Shown here piece by piece: positions 57,187-64,000 of a stretch of 64,000 bases of DNA (position 1 is its first letter; every line of letters starts with the position of its first letter). The notes beneath the pieces are model-generated. The model made no database searches. It had not been told where the DNA came from and saw only the letters and a list, made by a program, of their open reading frames with translations. Source of the stretch: Diospyros lotus (Eukaryota; Streptophyta; Magnoliopsida; Ericales; Ebenaceae); contig NC_068349.1 in NCBI RefSeq assembly GCF_014633365.1, forward strand, positions 19,606,753-19,670,752, written 5' to 3'. A program made the translations under genes and the position numbers.

Positions 57187-57401
57187 GATAATCAAAGGGC
57201 ACTGACTCTTTTATTGGAGCAAAAAAGTCCAAGTTGCTCTAGAGAAGTCATCAACAATAGTTAGAAGATAATTTGCTCCACAAATAAATGAAATGTGATA
57301 AGGCCCACAAATCTACATGAATAAGCTCCAGAACAGTTTTAAATGTGGGAATATGTGTGGGAAAACTATAGCGGGTTTGCTTAACTAAAGGATATACAGA
57401 G
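57187..57401 (-). pseudogene. Copia integrase N-terminal remnant
   Basis: On -: YPLVKQTRYSFPTHIPTFKT, ELIHVDLWALSHFIYLWS and, after a frame change, LTIVDDFSRATWTFLLQ. These are the zinc-binding end and first core strands of copia integrase (catalytic Asp in HVDLW). Confidence 0.8.
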
Positions 57402-58625
57402 TGTTGGTCCTTTAAGGTATGGCCACTCGAGAGGGGGGTGAATTGAGTGATTAATATTTTTTTTAATTTTAATAAATATTATTAATTAAAAATTTTATTA
57501 AAAAATATATTTGATAAATATAATAAATTATGTTTAAGATTAATAATAAATGCAAGTCACAAGATATAAGAAAAATAAATAATATGAAGCATAACATAAT
57601 TTATAGTGGTTCAGTGTTTCCACACATACCTAATCCACTCTCCAAAGGTCTAACTACTCTCGGGTTTCAACTAAATCAAAATTACCAAGGTTTCCATACT
57701 AGCTCACCTTGAAAACTAGATACACACCTAAATTACAATGAGTTCTAGGCAACCACTACACCAAGGTTTTCTCCCTACCTTACATTGGAAACGAGATTCA
57801 CCTAAATTTTAACGGATCTAAGAAACATATACAATTCTCAATAATAATTTAAATATTTACAAATAATTTGTCTACACTTAAATACAAATAAGCAATTAAG
57901 AACAAATAATACAAGGCAATAATATTTAAATAAATAAATAAATTTGTAATCTCAAATGAAGAAGTTTAGATTTATCGTAGAAGATTTGAAAAACTTTTCT
58001 TCTCTTGCCTTGTGGCTCTTCGGTGGATATGCAATAATACTTTAAGAGCCTCGAATTGCTTGATGTTTTGCTTGAGAGGGTTTGAGAGCCTTCAGGTGCT
58101 TTGGATATGCAATGGAAGTACCTGGATACTCAAAAAATGAGTTTGAGGGGGGTATTTATAAGCATTTTAATAACTGAAGAAATGGTTAATATGAAGTTTG
58201 AAATTCAAAAAATGTTTAGACTTTCTCAAACAATAAGAAAACATGTCTCACATTTAATTCAAAATAAATTTACTTTTTGCATGAGAAATCAAGATTTGAA
58301 AATTCAAATATAAGCTTTTAAGACATAAATAATTAAAACAATAAAACATGTCTAAAAGCAATCTCCTTTAATTCAAAATAAATTTACTTTTTATATGAGT
58401 AAGAGAAAACATGTCTAAAAATAATTCTCCTTTAATTCAAAATTTGAAAATTCAAATATAAACTTTTGAGACATAAATGATTAAAATAAGAAAACATGTC
58501 TAAAAACAATTCTCTTTTAATTCAAAATAAATTTACTTTTTGCATGAGTAAGAAAAACATTTATATCATAAAAATATTTTTGTTAATCATAAAAACTTAA
58601 TTAATATGAACAAGTTGACTCAACA
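57402..58625 (+). mobile_element. Solo LTR (family 3), inverted partner of 10141
   Basis: A 1224-bp unit, TGTTGGTCCTTTAAGG to GACTCAACA, with flanks CAGAG (57397-57401) and CAAAG (58626-58630), a 5-bp duplication with one change. Block GGCCACTCGAGAGGGGGGTG (57413-57432) matches the - strand start of the LTR at 11596. Host integrase text is continuous once it is removed. It contains a tandem repeat at 58220-58560. Confidence 0.8.
58220..58560. repeat. AT-rich tandem repeat in solo LTR
   Basis: Blocks AACATGTCTAAAA, TTTAATTCAAAATAAATTTA and CTTTTTGCATGAG recur three times, partly in shuffled order, within 340 bp. Confidence 0.75.
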
Positions 58626-59240
58626 CAAAGCAACAATGATCTACAGTGGCGAGGTGTTTTAAAGAAGGTATATGAATTAGCTTAGAATTAGACATATGTC
58701 CAAGTCTTGGATGCCACAAAGCATAAGTAGATTGAACAACAGAGACAAAATGAAACATTGAACGATCTTTATTAGATTGAATAATAGTAGAGAATGTATA
58801 AAATAAATGAGACATCTTAGTCAATTGTATTTGAGTAAGAAAGGAAGAAATATTATCACTTGAAAAACCAAATTGGTTCAAGATGTATAGTTTGTCCTCC
58901 AAACATCCCATTGCTATGATCTCATTAGTCATCAGGTCCTGAAATAAACAGCCACAAGGAAAAAAAATCACAAGTAAGCACATGTCTGAAGATGACTTAT
59001 TGATAGAAAGAAGATTAAACTAGAATGATGATACATAAAGTACATATTGAACATGTATTTTAGAATGAAGCTCGACAAGGCCTACCTGAGTAACATTAAT
59101 AGTAGTGCCATCAGGTAAGGAAATGGTAATTGATTGTGTTATGGTATGACATTTGATAAAAAGGTTTAAATCATGGCACATATGGTCTGTTGCACCATGG
59201 TTAATGAACCAGTGTTTAGCATGAACTGAACTGAAACAAC
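58626..59240 (-). pseudogene. Copia protease and GAG-pre-integrase remnant
   Basis: On -: HWFINHGATDHMCHDLNLF (protease; the family has DxGATDHM, here N-H-G, so the catalytic Asp is lost), LPDGTTINVTQVGLVELH, LLSINKSS. Then the frame 58983-58597 with LWHPRLGHMSNSKLIHI (GAG-pre-integrase). Confidence 0.85.
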
Positions 59241-59400
59241 AAAGTGGTAGAAATGAGTTGTTACTGGAAAAGTTAATGAGAACATTGTTGAGATTGGGGT
59301 TTGGATTACTATTTTAAAGAATATTTAATAGAGTATTGGCCAAAGCTGTACTCAATTCCTCACTTCTAGCTGCAGCATTTGGTATTTCCAGAGGAGTATC

Positions 59401-59744
59401 CTAAATTTTCTCGGTTTTACTCTCAGTATGTGCCACAAGTCCTTGATGCATGTCTTTGTTTCTATTGCTTTTATACCTATCAGAATATCTGATTAACTTG
59501 AAGCATTGTTCTTTAATATGTCTATCCTTCTTGCAGTATATGCAGTACCCCTTTCTCACATTTGTTTTACCTGAATCTTGTTGCTTAGAGCATGTACTTT
59601 TAGTCGACAAAGCAAATCCATTTGCTATGTTATTGAATGTAGAAGATGCTTGTTGTGCCTCAACTCGCAATACCATGGAATAGGCTTTATTTATAGTAGG
59701 AAGGGGATCAAGAAAGAGAATTTGATTTCGTACTTGGTCATAGC
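59401..59744 (-). pseudogene. Copia gag C-terminal part with zinc knuckle
   Basis: YDQVRNQILFLDPLPTINKA opens this piece; the CCHC knuckle CIYCKKDRHIKEQC is complete. A stop follows after ESKTEKI. The start of the domain lies beyond the solo LTR, ending GLHHV near 62290. Confidence 0.88.
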
Positions 59745-60329
59745 TGTAATACCCCATATTTCGTAGTGTTAAGTAAGTTCATGGAACTAGAAATTAGTTT
59801 GAGAATTTAATTAAGTAATTATCGAATTGATGGAAGGAAGTATCCCGGAACCTGAATATTTAAGGAAAAAAGTATGTCATTAACGAGTGTCTTGAGATAT
59901 GATTTATGACACTAAAAGTGATTGGAACAGAGACAATTTCTCGATACAACTAATTTTAGCTTGAAATTTTGAATGATCATAAGGGATGTAATACTCAAAA
60001 TTTTTAGATTCAGATACTTGAGAAAATATGATATTTCAAAGGATTGTGGAAGTCTGGAGACAAAAGTTCAATTTTTGAGCCAGGGGCAAAATTATAATTT
60101 TTGAGATTTGGGTAAAAGTGTAATTTGCCTAAAAATTAAGGGTATTAGCGTAATTAATCATTTCTCTAGGGACTAAAATGCAATTAAAAATGGCTAGGAG
60201 ACTAAGTTACAAGGGGTCTAAGTGCAATTACCCAAAAGTTCGGGCCAAAGTGTAATTCTTGAAACCTTTTTCCTAGGGCATTTGGGAGATTCAGGAAAAC
60301 CTCATAATGACTTTAGAGATAATGATGAA

Positions 60330-60545
60330 GTCTCATGATGACGTTAGAGATAAGATAAAGGCTTATGATGACTTTAGAGATAATATAAAAGCTTATGATG
60401 ATTTTGGAGATAAGATAAAGGCTCATGATGATGTTAGAGATAATATGAAGGCTCGTGATGACTTTGAAGATAAGATAAAGGCTCATGATGACTTTAGAGA
60501 TAAAATGAAACCTCATGATGACTTTGGAAATAAGATAAGATTTCA
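60330..60545 (+). repeat. 30-bp tandem array A, encoding a 10-residue repeat
   Basis: About seven units of GCTCATGATGACTTTAGAGA plus TAAGATAAAG, all 30 bp. The + frame 60307-60555 stays open and reads HDDFRDKIKA repeated. Opposite strand is also open. Confidence 0.9.
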
Positions 60546-60576
60546 TAAGATTTGATTTGGATAAGATTTGAAATTA

Positions 60577-60762
60577 TTACAGAAAATCTTAGAAGATTTG
60601 GAATGATTGGAGAAGATCTTATAAGTTTTGAAATGATTAGAGAAGATCTTAGAAGATTTGGAATGATTATAGAAAATCTTAGAAAATTTAGAATGATTGC
60701 AGAAGATCGTAGAAGATTTAGAATGATTGGAAAAGATTTTGAAAGATTTGAAATGATTAAGG
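60577..60762 (+). repeat. 30-bp tandem array B, encoding a 10-residue repeat
   Basis: Six units of AGATCTTAGAAGATTTGGAA plus TGATTGGAGA, all 30 bp. The + frame 60552-60782 reads EDLRRFGMIG repeated, in a different phase from array A. Confidence 0.9.
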
Positions 60763-62285
60763 AATATTATATTATAATGTGACTTACTTGGTGGCTAAGT
60801 TTCCAAAGCCTATAACTAGGGTGTTCATAGCCAAATGTTTTCTCATTCAAAATTGTGATAAATTCGTGTTAGACGAGAGTACTTCAGATTTAGTAGATAA
60901 AGGGCTTTTAAAGCATAAGCGAAGCATCACACACGTAAAGCACTTAGACAGCGCATGAGGTCATGTAAAGAGGTGGTTTGGTCAAAAGACTTAAAGAGTT
61001 GCACGAAAATCAATGTTGGGCACAAAAATTAAGATATTCTGAGTTACGTTCAAGGTGAGTGTTTGCCCCAAAACTTGTTTTATTATGAGTAGTTCTACCC
61101 TAAAAACTTGGTATTTGTGCTACCTAAATGTGTTATGATTTCATGCAAAATGGTTTTGTTGCATGCGAATAGTAACCAGTAACGGTTGGTTTCATGTGAG
61201 AGGTTCGTCCCATAAATGTTTTATACACGTGCATTGTGTTTTATGCAATAAACGATGTTCATAAAATGTTGTTTATATGATGCATTGAGTTGTGATATGT
61301 GGCATTGTCATGCATTTGTGTTGTTCATATGAGATGTTAGCCTGGAATGTTATCTGGATAGTGTAGCCGTAATTCCCCAATGGTGTTGCCGGAATAATGT
61401 ATAGGGGTATCTTATGCTGGTGTGCATGACGGGATAGTTGCCTAGGTTTCCATGGTGGGCCATTTGGTCAGGCAAGTTGCATTAGGACGACTGGTGGTTC
61501 ATATGGGATATGAGTTGGGATTGGGTAATGGTTCCTGAATGCTTTTGAGTAGGAATGTAATCCCTGACGTAATTGTGGTGAGTTGGATTCCTACTTTGAT
61601 GTGACCCTCTTGGGTCGGGAGTGGTAACGATTGTTCCCAAAGTGTTGGGGAGATGTGTTGATCTTGCCTCTCTTAAGCTAGAATCGTGTTGAGTTAATGT
61701 GTCGGTGTGGTGATGTTGCCTTAGAGAGATTGCTCTTTCCCCATGATAGGGTTAAGCGCTGTGAGGGATTCTCTTGAGCTAAGGCTTGTCAGATTGTGTC
61801 GATTTGTTTCATGTTTTGCATACATTTATGAAAAATATGTTTTGAACTCTTGCTTAGATGATTCATCATCTAATATGAACTTTGTCCTTGGAATATTCAA
61901 ACGTTCCAGGTGAAAACAACAGTGCAAAACGGAAAGGGATTGCCGAGGAGTGACGACGATTAATGGATAGTTTATAGTATGTCTTTTTCAATTATGTTAT
62001 TTAATTTTGATGACGTCATGTAAAACGATGGTTGACTTTAAAGTTATGAATAAGATGGTTTTGATTATATACCATTTGAGGTTTCGATCTAGCTTCTGCA
62101 TTTGAGATGGTTTACCTGTCTTAGTCTATTAATGATTATGAGTTGATATACTGAGAAGGTATAACGAGATGTTCGGGGAACGATTTGTGTATGGAGTTTA
62201 TGTTGAAAAAAATATATCCCTGAAATCTTTCGTTATCTACCAAAATCTTGCGTTATCTAACGCTCTGGGAAAGCGGGGTGTTACA

Positions 62286-62850
62286 ATAGACATGGTGAAG
62301 CCCTATCAAGAACTGCATGAACCTATTTATGTTCGTTATTTCAGCTATAATCTTTGCTACTCCACATGAGCAAGAAGGCAATGGATCCACATAAGCCAAC
62401 TCATCCCACAGCTTCTTTAGTCGAGTGTAATATGTAGAAATAGATGCATTCTTTTGTGAGATTGAGGAAATTTTCTGCGAATTTGATATACCAAAGGTTC
62501 ATTACCTTCCCCAAATTGCTCAGAAATTTTCTCCCGAAGTTTTCTAGCAATAGTTGTATATAAGAAAGCCTCTTACCAGATCCTTTGATAGTGTGCTTAA
62601 TATCCAAGATGTGACCATGTAATCGCACCTTTGCCAGATCTCAAATTGATCAGAATCTTTCTTTGGTGGCTGGATTTTCCCATCTATGACCCCTAGCTTG
62701 TGTTTTGCTCCAAGGCTAATTTCATTGCGCAACCCTAAGACCTCTAATTTGTTCCATTCAAAGGTGTTGTAACCAACAACAGTACTGGATGGTCCGAACT
62801 CTATAATCAAAATGAATCTCCATCCATTAGAGCAGCAGCGTGATCATTGA
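62286..62850 (-). pseudogene. Copia gag N-terminal part
   Basis: On -: MGDLEADVIETLNDHAAALM near 62884-62825, MVTSWILSTLSKDLVRGFLI, later LKKLWDELAYVDPLPSCSC and FLIGLHHV, with frame changes. A UBN2-type gag whose continuation is at 59744. Confidence 0.8.
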
Positions 62851-62964
62851 GTGTCTCTATAACGTCAGCTTCGAGATCTCCCATTGTTTATCTGTGGTTG
62901 CAACGAGGTTGGAAAGAAAAGCAGAGGTTGGAAAAGGTTACACATACAGGTTATGCAAAAGTTT

Positions 62965-62976
62965 GCTCTAATACCA
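62965..62976 (-). promoter_or_regulatory. Primer binding site, initiator Met-tRNA type
   Basis: GCTCTAATACCA on +, one change from the complement of TGGTATCAGAGC, with LTR-like TG directly after. Confidence 0.75.
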
Positions 62977-63066
62977 TGCACAGAAGCTATGAGATCATCA
63001 AAGAAGCTTTCACATTGGCACTTAAAAAAAAAAAAGTTTCACATTGGCATAATTGTAGAGCAATTC
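62977..63066 (-). repeat. Copia 5' LTR, interrupted
   Basis: LTR beginning TGCACAGAAGC on +, with a local duplication of TTTCACATTGGCA around an A-run. Cut at 63067 by another LTR. Confidence 0.6.
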
Positions 63067-64000
63067 TGTCACGACCCAAAATTCAATGGTCATGATTGAC
63101 ACTACCCCCTAAGAAGCCAAAGACTCCAATAAGGGATAGCAAGCCTGCAAAACACATATCCCTTTAACACATAAACATTCATTTCATTTACAGAAATACC
63201 ACCATGACATGTATACAGAATTTAAGGTGCCCTCGGCCCAATAATAAGCATGTACTTACAAAAATATTCACAAGTTATCAATTCGCAACAAGGAGAACTT
63301 AAACCTTCCCATGCACAACCCCATGAGGTGACATATATATGTTATATCGAAGCGTGGTTAGGGTATACAAAATCTGAAATATTAAGGGGTAAAAGCTTGA
63401 CACTGGCTTAGTGAGGGGTAACAAGTATTATAATGGGAGGAAATATAAAATCTATGCAACGAATATAGATCATCATGCCATGACATTTCAAGTACTATAT
63501 AATATCGAATGAGAGATGGTGAATAAATATGCACATTGGGAGTAAACAATTTAGAACCAAAATTCACACATATCACTTCCTTGGTGCGGACTATTTCTAC
63601 GCCACCAAGATCCACTTCGGCTGATTATCTCATGTCGGATATAAACATGGATGGCAGATTATCTCGCACCCATCCAGGATGGACTATCTCACACCCTAAC
63701 ATATACGTAGTGCACCAACAGTTAACTCTTACTTAGGTTAGCAATACAAGGTTCTAACTATTACTCCATTTAACACACATTTCATACCAACATTTAGTAT
63801 TATCAATGCTACATGTAATATATCACACACAGGTATCACCATCCACAATCCACATTAACAGAAATGCAATCAATCACATGTGTTAATATGTGCAAAACAA
63901 ATAATATGGATTCAAATTTCCCTGTATTCAATTCACAAATGAAGTTATGAATAGTATATATAGAATACTAGAATAATAAAAGGTATGCATGCAACAAATA
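63067..64000. mobile_element. Start of another gypsy-like LTR, runs off the window
   Basis: TGTCACGACCCAAAATTC is a typical large-LTR start in plants. The left flank is AATTC (63062-63066). No coding region is recognisable before the window ends, so whether it is solo cannot be said. Confidence 0.55.

Larger units (their letters stand above)
59745..62285. mobile_element. Solo LTR, gypsy-like (family 1), inverted, splitting copia gag
   Basis: A 2541-bp unit, TGTAATACCCC to GGGGTGTTACA; its reverse complement starts TGTAACACCCCGCTTT like the LTR at 19318. Flanks are ATAGC (59740-59744) and ATAGA (62286-62290). Host gag reads GLHHV-YDQVRNQ across the gap, confirming the boundaries. The family palindrome is at 61854-61873. 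Near 60300-60760 it carries two 30-bp tandem arrays not seen in its relatives. Confidence 0.88.
57187..63066 (-). mobile_element. Truncated copia element, antisense, split by two solo LTRs
   Basis: Pieces in element order on -: LTR part 62977-63066, primer site 62965-62976, gag 62286-62850 and 59401-59744, protease and GAG-pre-integrase 58626-59235, integrase start 57187-57401. Solo LTRs at 59745-62285 and 57402-58625 interrupt gag and the GAG-pre-integrase/integrase junction. The flanking protein text joins across both gaps. Reverse transcriptase and the 3' LTR are missing. Confidence 0.85.

Noticed and set aside
59986..62285. LTR starting at the internal TGTAATACTC
   Set aside because: Flanks do not match there, while 59745 gives ATAGC/ATAGA and restores the host gag frame. 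The homologous LTR at 19318 also extends over the extra 240 bp.

Overview
This is a transposon-rich, AT-rich nuclear segment of a flowering plant, most likely a eudicot. The evidence is one spliced, conserved plant gene and repeat families typical of plant nuclear DNA: Ty1/copia elements primed by initiator Met-tRNA, large solo LTRs starting TGTAAC, a 5S-bearing Cassandra-type LTR, a tRNA-derived SINE and plant RTE LINE fragments. The species cannot be named from the sequence alone.

The only host gene I can support is COG8, the Dor1-family subunit of the conserved oligomeric Golgi tethering complex, on the + strand from 26343 to 54457. Twelve exons with GT..AG introns join into an open 572-residue frame. 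The mRNA is 1.7 kb, spread over 28 kb because introns 2 (15.3 kb), 3 (2.7 kb), 7 (1.5 kb) and 10 (6.1 kb) have taken up transposons.

Layout. 1-4709: decayed unrecognised sequence with a degenerate 46-bp tandem array. 4715-6434: solo LTR. 7324-9889: solo LTR carrying about 31 copies of an ATCCGGAT-like palindrome. 9930-10130: a cluster of small hairpins with covarying arms. 10141-11596: solo LTR. 11602-12876: LTR remnant. 14424-22020: dead copia element containing an inverted SINE, with a solo LTR inside its 3' LTR. 22410-24950: solo LTR with a Cassandra-like solo LTR nested in it. 24956-26342: upstream region of COG8. 26343-54457: COG8. Intron 2 holds two copia elements antisense to the gene (28371-33380 and 34887-41007, the second containing a gag-only element) and LINE pieces. 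Intron 3 holds a tandem TRIM-like array. Intron 7 holds an RTE LINE piece. Intron 10 holds a MULE-type MITE and a solo LTR. 54458-57186: 3' flank with a MITE-like element. 57187-63066: antisense copia remnant cut by two solo LTRs. 63067-64000: start of another LTR.

Most insertions are anchored by 5-bp target-site duplications read directly at both ends, which gives an order of events. Solo LTRs outnumber complete gypsy-type elements at least six to none. I found no gene system that is clearly new. The most interesting unexplained signals are the covarying hairpin cluster at 9930-10130, a conserved palindrome with paired changes in four solo LTRs, three unrelated CpG-centred palindrome arrays inside LTRs, adjacent 30-bp arrays, and a 32-codon frame kept in both TRIM internal domains.
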